Assembly: GCF_029504655.1 (NCBI RefSeq) | Contig: NZ_JAQFIL010000001.1 | Coordinates: 3,229,001 to 3,293,000 of the forward strand | DNA: 64,000 bases | Reading direction: 5' to 3' | Source: Catalinimonas alkaloidigena | GTDB lineage: Bacteria > Bacteroidota > Bacteroidia > Cytophagales > Cyclobacteriaceae | Shown here: piece after piece, positions 52,233 through 61,777 of the stretch | Numbering within the stretch: position 1 is the stretch's first letter | How the letters are laid out: every line of letters starts with the position of its first letter | Program-made: the position numbers and the translations under genes | Notes under the pieces: generated by a model | What the model saw: only the letters and a program-made list of their open reading frames with translations | Databases searched by the model: none | Told to the model about the DNA's origin: nothing

Positions 52233-53225
52233 CTACTTTATTCTGGATTCACCCTCCCATAAGTCTACATTCTTTCCTAACTTCTGCTTAAGTGGTTCTG
52301 TCGCTTTGTTAAGTTGTGCTAATACATCATCATCCAGTTTAAGCTCGGCAGCTTTTATATTTTTTTTGACCTGCTCAGCATTTCTGCCACCTACAATCAC
52401 TGAACCTACTGCGGGCTGAGCCATAAGCCAGGCAATGCTTACTTCCACCATCGGTTTGCCAATCTGGTCAGCTATGGCCTTGATTTGCCTCAAAGTTTCA
52501 AAGGTTTCTTTTTCACAGCCCTCCTGTCCGTGCCTGCTCTGCGGTCTTTGAGAAGAAAAATGACGGGTTCTCGCTCTATCATCCGGCACTTCTTCAGGAG
52601 TAGTAAATTTTCCGGTGAGCAAGCCCTGCATGATGGGAGAATAACAGAGAATAGGGACATGACGATGTTTACATTCAGGTAATACTTCATACTCAATTGC
52701 TCGCCAGATAAGGTTGTAAGGAAGCTGATTACTGCTGATTTCATCAGTATATTTAAATGCTTCGGTCAAATCATTCTTCCCAAAATTGGAGACGCCAAAG
52801 GCCCTGATTTTGCCTTCTTTCTTTAATTCTACCAAAGCTCCCATAGTCTCTTCAATGGGTATTTCAGGATTTGGCCAATGCAACTGTAGCAAATCCAGCC
52901 GATCACTATTCAGCGCTTTGAGACGTTCTTCAGTAGCTTTTTTTACATCATTAAAAGAAAAATCTGCCGGTTTGATCTTGGTGGCGATGATTATCTTTTC
53001 TCTCACTTCCTTTAACGCCTTGTCTATCAGGTTTTCAGAAGCCCCGCTGCCGTACATTTCAGCTGTATCAAAAAAATTAATGCCCATCTCGTAGGCAGTT
53101 CTCAGGGCATCAATGGAATCTTTTTCATCCTGGTGCCCCCAGTTAAACCCTCCTACAATTGCCCAGGCTCCAAAAGCGATTTCTGTTACTTCAAAATCGG
53201 TGTGTGGTAGTTTAATACAAATCAT
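52233..53225 (-). CDS. Aldo/keto reductase
   Basis: 330 aa, NADPH-dependent (beta/alpha)8 oxidoreductase. Catalytic tetrad visible: Asp and Tyr in NFFDTAEMYGSGASE, Lys in IIATKIKP, His in DLLQLHWPNP. Also AFGVSNFGKNDL and the C-terminal SVIVGGRNAEQVKKNIKA, typical of the AKR5/12-type. The substrate is not clear; possibly aldehydes or sugar-like carbonyls. It is 100 bp before the CDF gene on the same strand and probably separate. Confidence 0.93.
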   Translation of the reverse strand: MICIKLPHTDFEVTEIAFGAWAIVGGFNWGHQDEKDSIDALRTAYEMGINFFDTAEMYGSGASENLIDKALKEVREKIIIATKIKPADFSFNDVKKATEERLKALNSDRLDLLQLHWPNPEIPIEETMGALVELKKEGKIRAFGVSNFGKNDLTEAFKYTDEISSNQLPYNLIWRAIEYEVLPECKHRHVPILCYSPIMQGLLTGKFTTPEEVPDDRARTRHFSSQRPQSRHGQEGCEKETFETLRQIKAIADQIGKPMVEVSIAWLMAQPAVGSVIVGGRNAEQVKKNIKAAELKLDDDVLAQLNKATEPLKQKLGKNVDLWEGESRIK

Positions 53226-53369
53226 AAAAAATCATTTTTGCTTGAAATTAAGGCTTTTAGTAGAATAGACAACTTAATGACAATATTTCAGAAAAAATAC
53301 CCAGGTTCCAACGTTCTTGCAGTTCCTGGTGTCTTGATACTACCAATTTCACCATAACCCTTCTGCATT

Positions 53370-54704
53370 ATGGAAACTCTTGCCATCTCCCCCAAAACAA
53401 AAAGGAAGTTACTACTCTATCTGAGTTTTAACCTTACTGCCATTTTCTGTGTATTATTGCTAAATCGGTGCACTGATAAGGTTGAGGTAACCCGCACGTA
53501 TAAATATATGACACCGGTTTACATGACTACCGCAGAGCTTAGAGCATCAGTAGATGTACTTCCTCCCCGCACTATCAAACAGGCAGGAAAAATTTACTTT
53601 CTCGACAACCACCTATTTCTTAATGAGCCGGGAGAGGGTATCCACATAATTGACAATTCAAACCCCGTGGATCCTGAGAGATTGGCTTTTATCAACATTC
53701 CTGGCAACTATGACCTGGCAGCGAAAGGTAATTATCTGTATGCAGATAGTTTTATAGATTTGTTGGTATTTGACATCAGTAAGGTTGATAACATACAGGA
53801 GGTGAAGCGAGTAGAAAATGTATTTCCGCTCAATACTTCTTATAGCGGTTTTCCTGTAGAAGAAGGTCAGGTCATTACCGAATGGGTTCAGCAGGAAACT
53901 ACTGAGGTCATTGAGGGAGAAATGGACCCGCTGGCTGCTGGCATGTTTTATTACCGGGGAGGAATAGCCTTTACGCAGACTGCTGATGTAGCCAATTTTG
54001 CTTTAGAAAGCAATTCAGGTTCATCAGGCACACAGCAAGGTGTAGGAGGTTCAATGGCACGCTTTGCCATTGTTGGTGACTTTCTTTATACCATTGACGA
54101 TTATTATATGCAGGTTTTTGATATCACCCAACAGGCTGACCCTCAAGAAAAAGGGGACGATATTAATGTCGGTTTTATGATTGAAACTATCTTTCCGTAT
54201 GAAGACAAACTTTTCATAGGCGCTCAAAACGGTATGCATATTTATGATAATTCTGATCCGGCTAGCCCACAACATGTATCTACCTATGAACATATCACAA
54301 GTTGTGATCCCGTGGTGGTAGAAGGGAATACCGCATATGTCACCTTAAGAAATGGAACTGAATGTCAGGGCTTTGTCAACCAACTGGAGGTTATAGACAT
54401 TGAAGATCCTTATCATCCACAGCTACTCGAAACATACGCGATGGAGCACCCCCATGGCCTGGGCATTGACGACGGTACACTATTCGTATGTGAAGGTGAG
54501 TTTGGTTTGAAAGTTTTTGACGCCACAGACATCAAAGCCATCAGTGAAAATCAGATGGCGCATTTTGATGACATACATGCATACGATGTCATTCCTTTGA
54601 ACAATGTGCTGATGCTTATCGGCGATGATGGCCTTTACCAATATGACTATAGTGACCCCACAAATATTGAGCTATTAAGCATTATATCTGTGCCATCATT
54701 ATGA
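53370..54704 (+). CDS. LVIVD-repeat lipoprotein
   Basis: 444 aa. Signal sequence LYLSFNLTAIFCVLLLNRC with a lipobox (Cys33) near the N-terminus, so a lipid anchor is likely. The body is a beta-propeller of LVIVD repeats: GIHIIDNSNPVDPERLAFINIPG, DLLVFDISKVDNIQEVKRV, YMQVFDITQQADPQEKG, GMHIYDNSDPASPQHVSTYE, LEVIDIEDPYHPQLLETYA, GLKVFDATDIKA. In Bacteroidota such lipoproteins face the periplasm or the outside and bind partners or surfaces. Its stop overlaps the start of the next gene by 4 bp, so they are a pair. Role unknown. Confidence 0.85.
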   Translation: METLAISPKTKRKLLLYLSFNLTAIFCVLLLNRCTDKVEVTRTYKYMTPVYMTTAELRASVDVLPPRTIKQAGKIYFLDNHLFLNEPGEGIHIIDNSNPVDPERLAFINIPGNYDLAAKGNYLYADSFIDLLVFDISKVDNIQEVKRVENVFPLNTSYSGFPVEEGQVITEWVQQETTEVIEGEMDPLAAGMFYYRGGIAFTQTADVANFALESNSGSSGTQQGVGGSMARFAIVGDFLYTIDDYYMQVFDITQQADPQEKGDDINVGFMIETIFPYEDKLFIGAQNGMHIYDNSDPASPQHVSTYEHITSCDPVVVEGNTAYVTLRNGTECQGFVNQLEVIDIEDPYHPQLLETYAMEHPHGLGIDDGTLFVCEGEFGLKVFDATDIKAISENQMAHFDDIHAYDVIPLNNVLMLIGDDGLYQYDYSDPTNIELLSIISVPSL

Positions 54705-55465
54705 GGATAATATGGATTATACTGCTACTCTTTATGTCATGTGTAACGCTTCATGCGCAACAGAAAGTGAATGTTGTGTTGAAAAACGGAAAGATAGTAT
54801 ATGGTACTTTAGTCAACTCAGTTTTTGAAGATTTTATCACACTGGAATACAGCGCATTGGACAGAGAAAATATTCCGCTTAATAAGATCAGTAGCATTCA
54901 TTTTGGTAAATATCAGGCTAAAGAGGTTGAAGAAGCAAATAAAGCCTTTTTCCGAAGGGAAAGAGGCTTTTTCCATGACATCAACTTTCAACTACTTTTT
55001 GGGCAGGATAGCGAAGGTTATGGCTATACCAATGTATCCTTCCATACGGTAAATGGTTTCGCCTTCGGTCCCAGACTTATGCTGGGCGGCGGTGTAGGAC
55101 TGGATAAGTATGGCGATTTTATGGTTACCCCTCTGTATGCCAGTATACGGGGGCTTATCATTGAGCGTAAAGTTAGTCCTTACTATTACTTTAATGGCGG
55201 CTGGGGCTTTATGTGGAAGCCCAAGGATCAGGTTGACTGGATAGATTATCAGGAAGCAGATGGTGGGTATCACCTGCAGGGAGGTTTAGGCTATCAGATT
55301 AACATGAAAGCATCTGCCTTAACTTTGAGTGCCGGCTATCGTCTGCAAAAAACACATATGACCTATATTATGAACGGCTGGGACTGGGGAGGTGCTACTG
55401 AAACTGTTATCGATGAAGATCGCTTACTAAGACGTTTTGTTTTGAGTTTCGGCTATACCTTTTAG
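54701..55465 (+). CDS. Outer-membrane beta-barrel protein, partner of the LVIVD protein
   Basis: 254 aa with a signal peptide (RIIWIILLLFMSCVTLHAQ). N-terminal small beta domain (about 20-65: VNVVLKNGKIVYGTLVN, an Sm-like barrel often seen in envelope proteins), then an 8-stranded barrel-like region (FGPRLMLGGGVGLDKYGD, YYYFNGGWGFMWKP, GYHLQGGLGYQI, SALTLSAGYRLQK) ending in FVLSFGYTF, a C-terminal aromatic residue as needed for outer-membrane insertion. It overlaps the LVIVD gene by 4 bp, so translation is coupled. A terminator hairpin follows at 55545. Confidence 0.8.
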   Translation: MRIIWIILLLFMSCVTLHAQQKVNVVLKNGKIVYGTLVNSVFEDFITLEYSALDRENIPLNKISSIHFGKYQAKEVEEANKAFFRRERGFFHDINFQLLFGQDSEGYGYTNVSFHTVNGFAFGPRLMLGGGVGLDKYGDFMVTPLYASIRGLIIERKVSPYYYFNGGWGFMWKPKDQVDWIDYQEADGGYHLQGGLGYQINMKASALTLSAGYRLQKTHMTYIMNGWDWGGATETVIDEDRLLRRFVLSFGYTF

Positions 55466-55544
55466 GAGTGATCATCATCTGAACTCCGTTTTTAAACGGT
55501 CAATCTATATTTATTTTCATCCACTATTTATCAAATTGTGATAA

Positions 55545-55584
55545 CACATTGATGGCTTTCTAGTTAGTATCAATGTGATTTTTT
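55545..55584 (+). terminator. Terminator of the LVIVD/barrel operon
   Basis: CACATTGAT ... ATCAATGTG, a perfect 9-bp stem with a 15-nt loop, followed by ATTTTTT. It sits 80 bp after the barrel stop and 20 bp before the SDR start. Confidence 0.7.
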
Positions 55585-55604
55585 AATTGTATTAAATATT
55601 CTTT

Positions 55605-56420
55605 ATGAATTTACAAATAGAAGGAAAAACCGCAGTAATTACCGGTGCTGATTCGGGCATAGGTAAGGCTACTGCAATTATTCTGGCTCAGGAAGGGGTC
55701 AATATCGTTGTCAGTGATATTGATCAAGAAGAGCTGGAAAAAACGGCAGAAGATATTCGTCCTTACCTGGTGAATGGAAACCAAGTGACTGACATCGTTG
55801 CTGATTTAAAAAAAATCAGTGAGGTGGAGCAGCTCGCGGAAAAAGTAAAAGCGAATCACGGAGGCGCTGATATCGTAGCCCATTGCGCAGGAGCAAGAGG
55901 TGCAGCCGGTAATTTTTTGGAGCTTACAGATGATGACTGGCAGGAAACTGTAGATATAGACCTAATGGGAGCAGTAAGAGTTTCTAGAGCTTTTATTCCG
56001 CAAATGCAATCCAAAGGCTGGGGAAGGTTAATCCTGATTTCTTCTGAAAATGCCTTGCAGCCCTACGAAGACGAAAGCCCCTATAATGCCTGTAAGGCAG
56101 CAATAGTCAATCTGTCTAAATGTTTATCCAGGGCTTTTTCTAAAGATGGCTTACTCATAAATTGTGTGTCTCCGGCTTACATTGAAACGCCCATGACCAA
56201 TAAAATGATGGAGCAATTGGCAGAAGAAAGAGGCTCCTCTGTAGATGAAGCAGTGCAATGGTTTTTGAAAAATGAAAGGCCTCACATCGAAGTACAAAGG
56301 AGAGGTAAAGCTGAAGAGGTGGCTAGTGTGATCGCTTTTCTATGCTCTGACCTGGCGAGCTTTGTTAACGGCAGTAATTACAGAGTAGACGGAGGTTCAG
56401 TAGAGACCGCATTTGGATAA
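55605..56420 (+). CDS. Short-chain dehydrogenase/reductase
   Basis: 271 aa, Rossmann fold. Nucleotide motif TGADSGIGKATA, SDIDQEELEKTA (Asp at the beta2 end suggests NAD preference), CAGARGA (NNAG equivalent), catalytic Ser in LILISSENAL, Tyr/Lys in SPYNACKAAIVNL, and a C-terminal FLCSDLASFVNGSNYRVDGGS. It oxidises or reduces an unknown alcohol or ketone in the cytoplasm. It stands alone, followed by a hairpin and a convergent porin gene. Confidence 0.94.
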   Translation: MNLQIEGKTAVITGADSGIGKATAIILAQEGVNIVVSDIDQEELEKTAEDIRPYLVNGNQVTDIVADLKKISEVEQLAEKVKANHGGADIVAHCAGARGAAGNFLELTDDDWQETVDIDLMGAVRVSRAFIPQMQSKGWGRLILISSENALQPYEDESPYNACKAAIVNLSKCLSRAFSKDGLLINCVSPAYIETPMTNKMMEQLAEERGSSVDEAVQWFLKNERPHIEVQRRGKAEEVASVIAFLCSDLASFVNGSNYRVDGGSVETAFG

Positions 56421-56422
56421 AA

Positions 56423-56458
56423 TTTATCTGGCAAAGACATATATCTCTGCCAGATAAA
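56423..56458. terminator. Hairpin between the convergent SDR and porin genes
   Basis: TTTATCTGGCA and TGCCAGATAAA, a perfect 11-bp inverted repeat with a 15-nt loop, in the 85-bp gap between convergent genes. T-runs are short, so it is a probable but not classical terminator for either side. Confidence 0.6.
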
Positions 56459-56505
56459 ACCACGAGCCTCCTCTTGTGGGGACTTCAAACAAATATGGTT
56501 TTTGG

Positions 56506-57759
56506 TTATTGTTTAAATTTGAATGAAGCCTGTAGCCAAAACCAATTCGCAATTTCATCTTTACTCCCTTCTCCCTTAAGCACTTCCATACTTTCAGTGG
56601 CAAACATTTGAGAATACCCTCCTTTGATTTTCACATTGTCGTATGCAAGATATTCAAATCCTAAATCCAGTTCTTCTCCAAGACGGCTATCCACTGGGGA
56701 CTGTAGATCACTAAGCGGAGCTAAAGTTGACTGAGCATAAAATGTATGTAGGTCAAATTTGGTAGTCAGGCGAGGAGTAGCTTTATATTTAAAACTGAAA
56801 ACAATGTCCTCAAGACCTGTACTAGGAGTAAAATTCAAATAGAAGTAATCTAAATGACCATAATACTTATGCCTGTAACCGTAAAGTACATCAAATGAGT
56901 TGGTTTCCTGATTGAGAGGGTTCATTGCTTTTTCTGTATCAGTACCGGATAAAATGTCTGCTTTAAGTAGAAGTTGAAATTTCTTGCTCAGATAATAGCC
57001 TGCCTGCGCAGATATCATATAAGCCCTTTTACGCTCAACTTCCCTTCCTTCACCAATTTGACCATAAGCCAATCCTCTGAATGATAATTTGTTTTGTTGA
57101 AAATACAGATTACCTCCTATGGTCTGGTCGTAAGCAATTGTTGAATCTGCTCGCTGTAATCCTCTGTTTATAGCCTTAAAAGAAGCTGTCCAATGATTGG
57201 AAAAATCTTTGTTCAACCATATCATTTGTAGGTTTTTGTAATAATCTTCCTGCTCGTAAAAACTATCAAAGTTTTTAGCCCTATTCTGGCTGTAGCCAGC
57301 TACGAGATGAGCCTGAAATGTAGAATCAATAAATTTTACTACCCCTACATCATGGGTTCTCCCGGTCTGGCCCCAATTACGTGGATTAAAAAGATGACCG
57401 TCGTCATAATCCAACTCCTGTCGGCCAATTTTTACCTTCCACCGATCAGTCAGGTTCACTTGTGCCCAACCTTCGTAGAGGTTAAAAGTAGAAGCATCTC
57501 CCCTATCTCCCTGCTCACCCCATACCCTTATATCCTGAACAGACAGATAAGCCTCCCATTTTTTCTCGAAAGTATAACTGAGGTTCAATCTGCTACGCTG
57601 AGTAATATGAACAGCCGCTTTATCATCGATGCCAGGTAAGTCTCTCGCTCCGTGCCGATATTCAAAACGAGGACGGATTTCACCGCCTAAGTTGAACTGT
57701 GCCTGTAGGTGTGAATAACCCATACATAAGTAAAATATGATGAATACTTTTGATCTCAT
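56506..57759 (-). CDS. Alginate-export-type outer-membrane porin
   Basis: 417 aa with a signal peptide (SKVFIIFYLCMGYSHLQAQ). Beta-barrel with alternating strands: RPRFEYRHGARDLPG, RSRLNLSYTFEKKWEAYLSVQD, WGEQGDRGDASTFNLYEGWAQVNL, KVKIGRQELDYDDGHLFNPRNW, which resembles the alginate-export (AlgE) family, where FxRxExR and GRQELDYDDG-like motifs recur. Ends FWLQASFKFKQ. May move an acidic polysaccharide or act as a general outer-membrane channel. Two uronate-lyase-type genes are at 23-26 kb, so a link to uronic-acid polymers is possible but unproven. Confidence 0.85.
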   Translation of the reverse strand: MRSKVFIIFYLCMGYSHLQAQFNLGGEIRPRFEYRHGARDLPGIDDKAAVHITQRSRLNLSYTFEKKWEAYLSVQDIRVWGEQGDRGDASTFNLYEGWAQVNLTDRWKVKIGRQELDYDDGHLFNPRNWGQTGRTHDVGVVKFIDSTFQAHLVAGYSQNRAKNFDSFYEQEDYYKNLQMIWLNKDFSNHWTASFKAINRGLQRADSTIAYDQTIGGNLYFQQNKLSFRGLAYGQIGEGREVERKRAYMISAQAGYYLSKKFQLLLKADILSGTDTEKAMNPLNQETNSFDVLYGYRHKYYGHLDYFYLNFTPSTGLEDIVFSFKYKATPRLTTKFDLHTFYAQSTLAPLSDLQSPVDSRLGEELDLGFEYLAYDNVKIKGGYSQMFATESMEVLKGEGSKDEIANWFWLQASFKFKQ

Positions 57760-57770
57760 TTTGATGGATT

Positions 57771-59597
57771 TTACGCTGTTTCTGAAGATTTCAACTGGCG
57801 CTTAAGTGCTTCAATTTCCTGCTGTTGCTGGCTGTTTATCTGCTCAAGTTCTTTCTGCTTGCGTGCCATTTCTTCTTGTGTAGCCTGCATCTCTTCCTGG
57901 TTCTGGCGTAACTCTTCTTCCTGCGCTTGCAATTGGTTGGACATACCCTGACTTTCTTCTAAGAGCATCTTAGTACGAATATTCACTCTTAGTGAGCTAA
58001 CAGTGGAAGAAATGCTCTGACAAAGCTGCTCCAGAAAATCAAACTGATAGTCTCTTAGTTCATGGAAACTTGCGATTTCCAGGATCCCCATTACTTCTTC
58101 ATCATGAATAAGTGGCAATATTGCGATAAAAGAAGGAGGAGCATCTCCTAGCCCTGATGTTATCCTGATATAATCATTAGGAATTTCAGTGAGTATAATC
58201 TTTTCTTTTTCTAAAAAACATTGTCCGACAAGGCCTTCACCTACTTCGATTTTACTGCTTATGAATTTTTTCTTTCCATATGCATAAGTAGCGATCTGTT
58301 TGAGATAAGCTGTATCAGATTCTTCTTCATCCAAAATATATATAGCCCCCTGGTTGACCTTCATGTAATCAGCAATGTGTTTAAGTATTTCATCTCCCAA
58401 CACTTCCAAATTTTCACTGTTCTTCCTAAGAATTTCAACAAACTTGGCTAGCCCACCCGTAATCCAATTTCGCCTTTCATTATCTTCGGCATTGGCTTTT
58501 AGCTTATTGCGCATCTGTATCAGTTCATTCCCCAACACATCTTCCTCACTCAGCAATTGATAATCTGAGTCTAGCGTACCCTCACCTATTTGTTTAGCAA
58601 ATGTGGTATAACGATTCATACCCGCTACCAGATTGTTCATGGACACCATCATCATTCCCAGTTCATCATTACGCTTTACTTCTAGCTGATCTGTCATTTT
58701 ACCTTCTGATAGGAGACGAAGACGGTCTTGAATTTTGTTTATACTCTTTGCCAGATTATCACTAAATCTGAAAGTAAGTACATTCCCAATGATTAGTAGT
58801 ATCGCCGCGACTACTATATACCTGATGATGATGCCTATGATCTGATTTTGAACTGCAGCTTTTTTTGCTGCTACCATTGCTTCTACCTGATCAATGTATA
58901 TTCCCGTGGAAATAATCCATCCCAGTGGTTTGAATAGTTTTGAATAAGAGAGTTTATCAAATGTTTCTTTTGTATCTGGCTTTTCAATAATGTACTCTAC
59001 ATACGCTTCTCCATTCTTTATACAACCTTCCGCCCTTGCCTGATAAATATTTTTTTGCTGGTGCTTCTCGGTATTATACTTGGAGTCGTTCATTATTTTG
59101 CCCTCATTTTCAGGCTTGGCAGCGTGCATCAGCATCTTAGGAAATGGCAAAGCATTATCAGTTATCCAAAAATAGCCTTCTTCTCCATCAAAACGAATGG
59201 TTGACAACTCGCTCATTAGCTCATGCATCATTCGCTCCTTTGCCTGTTCACCATAGGTAGCCATCAGATCATCGGTATTCATACTATCAGATTCCAACTG
59301 TATGCTTTCCCCCTCACTTGACATTCTGCTTTCTGTATATGCTGGTATGCTGTAGATATTGCTGAGCAACTCTTCGGTATCTTGTGTTTTTTCGTATTGT
59401 GTTTCAATCATGCCATAGGCTACGTCAACTATATCAACCAGATAATCTTTCTTGCTGGCGATTTGAGTCTTTTCAAAATCCTGAATTTCTTTTTGCCCTT
59501 TTGTCCATATATTATAAATAGACATAAAACAGATGATCAGTATGCTCAAACTCAACAGCAGAGATACTGACAAAATTATTTTCTTCTTGATCTTCAT
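57771..59597 (-). CDS. Cache-HAMP-GAF sensor protein without an output domain
   Basis: 608 aa from the ATG at 59597; the frame begins upstream at a GTG (59648). Membrane helix near residues 5-28, a single Cache (sCache) domain (about 30-215: GEEGYFWITDNALPFPKMLMHAA, SKLFKPLGWIISTGIYID), a second helix, HAMP (about 270-325), a linker, GAF (about 370-520: LEVLGDEILKHIADYMKVNQGAIYILD, VGEGLVGQCFLEKEKIIL) and a C-terminal coiled coil of Gln/Glu heptads (540-608). No kinase, cyclase or methyl-accepting domain follows. It probably passes its signal to a separate kinase through the coiled coil, as in some Bacteroidota. Confidence 0.85.
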   Translation of the reverse strand: MKIKKKIILSVSLLLSLSILIICFMSIYNIWTKGQKEIQDFEKTQIASKKDYLVDIVDVAYGMIETQYEKTQDTEELLSNIYSIPAYTESRMSSEGESIQLESDSMNTDDLMATYGEQAKERMMHELMSELSTIRFDGEEGYFWITDNALPFPKMLMHAAKPENEGKIMNDSKYNTEKHQQKNIYQARAEGCIKNGEAYVEYIIEKPDTKETFDKLSYSKLFKPLGWIISTGIYIDQVEAMVAAKKAAVQNQIIGIIIRYIVVAAILLIIGNVLTFRFSDNLAKSINKIQDRLRLLSEGKMTDQLEVKRNDELGMMMVSMNNLVAGMNRYTTFAKQIGEGTLDSDYQLLSEEDVLGNELIQMRNKLKANAEDNERRNWITGGLAKFVEILRKNSENLEVLGDEILKHIADYMKVNQGAIYILDEEESDTAYLKQIATYAYGKKKFISSKIEVGEGLVGQCFLEKEKIILTEIPNDYIRITSGLGDAPPSFIAILPLIHDEEVMGILEIASFHELRDYQFDFLEQLCQSISSTVSSLRVNIRTKMLLEESQGMSNQLQAQEEELRQNQEEMQATQEEMARKQKELEQINSQQQQEIEALKRQLKSSETA

Positions 59598-60047
59598 AAT
59601 TGTGCTACAAAAAAATGATTGGTGAATAATCGTAAGATTCTGCGACACAATGTTCCAAAAAAAGAAATTTCAATTAACCGTAATTGCCAGCGATTGCTTA
59701 CACTGATACCTAATGGTGCTATTGTTTTCTTATAGGAAAAGGGATATGTTTAAATTATTTCAAAGTGTAAAACAAGCACCCTATGTTATTATTATATTTT
59801 TAATAAAAATTGAAAATAATGTAAAAAAATCAACAGGCTCAAGATTTTCACCACAGTCCTATCCATGTACAATACCAAGTATACATCAGTAAAATGTATT
59901 TCTTAAGCGCTAAGAACGCTTTTAATGGAATTACATGTATTTCCTTGAATAAAGTAATTTAGGGTGATTTGACCCTTGTAGGCGCAGCGTTCTGAAATTT
60001 AAAGCAAAATGAATAGAGTTTTATCGTGCAGCCAAAAAGTACATGTA
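59598..60047. other. Gene-free region upstream of the sensor
   Basis: About 450 bp between the sensor start and the end of the helical-repeat gene, AT-rich. It contains a weak inverted stretch (TTAAGCGCTAAGAACGCTT near 59912) and no frame of note; the promoter of the sensor gene is expected here. No RNA gene seen. Confidence 0.45.
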
Positions 60048-61613
60048 TCAGGCAGCTCTCATCTGGTCTTCTTTGATTTTGCGTCTCGCCTTTTCTTGTA
60101 TTACCTCCTGTACACTTCTTTTCTGAATTTTGCTTTCCAGCCAGGAGATAATGTCAAAGTAACTGAATGAACGGCTTTCATATGGGTTATTGATAAGCGT
60201 GAGCAGTTGTGACCTTAAGTTTTCAAATCTTTTGACCAGTTCACTTTCAGTAGTTTCTTTGGTAAGGTTCTTAAGAAATTTAAGGATATATTTTTGATAA
60301 TGATTCAAGTCATCCTTTGCAAGCAAAAAGCGATAGGTAGATTTGATATAGTAATCAATAATATCAGTATTCCCTAACTCAAAATGGCTAATCAAATTAA
60401 GAATACGGGCAAAACAGTGAACATCTTCCCGTAAGTCAACATTTTGCTCATTGATAATTTTCTGCAACCAATACACGGCCATTTTATGATTACTATCTCC
60501 CACATACATACAGGCAATTTTGTAGTAAAAGATAATGGTAGAATGCTTACCCAGTTTATCTACAAACTGATCCAGGTCACGTTCAATTTTAGTCACTAGA
60601 GAAATACCGCCACTAAAATCGCCGGTAAGAAAATAACGGTTAATATCATGAATGGTGATGTATTTGAATAGCATCGCCCTGATGTTCTCATTAAGTTCTA
60701 TACCCGGTATTTGATATACATTCTTGAGTTTCTGTGCTGAGGCTACAAACTCTCCGTACTTCATCAATTTATTTTGTGAAATCATCAGACTGTGGATACC
60801 CCTGATATACATAATGGTCTTAAGCGGTATAAACTCTGGTGTTTCTTCAAAGAGATTCACCCACTTATTTGCATAAGCATAGGCTTTGTCAAACTCTTGA
60901 ATAAAGAGATAATAAGCTACATATACATTGTAGAGGTTAAGCTTTTCATTAAAAGATAAATTTTCCTCATCAAAACTTGGCATACTACTTTTGATAAACT
61001 GTTTGACCTCCTCCAGGTATTCTTCCTTTCTTACAAAACCAGTTTTGGTATACCAGTTATTTAAGCGTACCAGAATGTTAGAAAGTGTGTTGATGTTGTA
61101 AATGCGGGTATTGACATCTTTCACTTCGTTAATAATGTCGTTGACCTTTTCCGGATTTTCATTTCCGACTCCCTGGGCGACAACCTGTTTTTCCATTTTC
61201 AGGATTTCAAGCATAAGCTCCAGATTGTCATTTTTATGAGCCAGCCTTCTCGCTTTCTTAAGCAACTTATTACACTGTGAATACAATCCACGGTCAAATA
61301 GTAATTGGGCGTGGTCAATCAACTCTCTGATGCTGATATCTTTATTTTTTTTGAGATGGAAAGAGCGCATCGCATGAAGAAGCCGGTGATAAACGTGAGC
61401 CTTTAGGTTAGAGAATTGTTGGGGACTTAAATCAGCTTCCTGTTTTAAGATTATATCCTCATTGTAGGCTTTTTGCTGATCAATGGCTTGAAAAAGTTTT
61501 AGTGACTTTTGTTCTTCACCATAAACCTGCATCTGGAGTTTAAAATATCGCTTCTCACTCGGTGATAAAGATTTTATGAGATGAAATAAATCTTCTGACT
61601 TATGCTTAGACAT
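60048..61613 (-). CDS. Large cytosolic helical-repeat protein of unknown function
   Basis: 521 aa. N-terminus SEDLFHLIKSLSPSEKRYFKLQMQVYGEEQKS is a recurring Bacteroidota opening; the body is a chain of helix pairs (AQLLFDRGLYSQCNKLLKKARRLAHKNDNLELMLEILKMEKQVVAQ and others) that look like degenerate TPR/HAT repeats. No signal peptide and no membrane segment. Ends in a basic coil (EVIQEKARRKIKEDQMRAA). Not recognised beyond this; it may be a scaffold. Divergent from leuA. Confidence 0.75.
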   Translation of the reverse strand: MSKHKSEDLFHLIKSLSPSEKRYFKLQMQVYGEEQKSLKLFQAIDQQKAYNEDIILKQEADLSPQQFSNLKAHVYHRLLHAMRSFHLKKNKDISIRELIDHAQLLFDRGLYSQCNKLLKKARRLAHKNDNLELMLEILKMEKQVVAQGVGNENPEKVNDIINEVKDVNTRIYNINTLSNILVRLNNWYTKTGFVRKEEYLEEVKQFIKSSMPSFDEENLSFNEKLNLYNVYVAYYLFIQEFDKAYAYANKWVNLFEETPEFIPLKTIMYIRGIHSLMISQNKLMKYGEFVASAQKLKNVYQIPGIELNENIRAMLFKYITIHDINRYFLTGDFSGGISLVTKIERDLDQFVDKLGKHSTIIFYYKIACMYVGDSNHKMAVYWLQKIINEQNVDLREDVHCFARILNLISHFELGNTDIIDYYIKSTYRFLLAKDDLNHYQKYILKFLKNLTKETTESELVKRFENLRSQLLTLINNPYESRSFSYFDIISWLESKIQKRSVQEVIQEKARRKIKEDQMRAA

Positions 61614-61777
61614 CGTATTTATTTATTAATAAATCTTCAATTATTAAGCTATTTAAGCAATAACCTAAGCTATTCAAAGCTTTCAGACATGATAAAAATA
61701 ATTTTTTTTGACTTTTTTACACAAAATCATTGTTCTATTTTTCCAGCAAAACATAAAAATAAATAAAATTAAATTTT

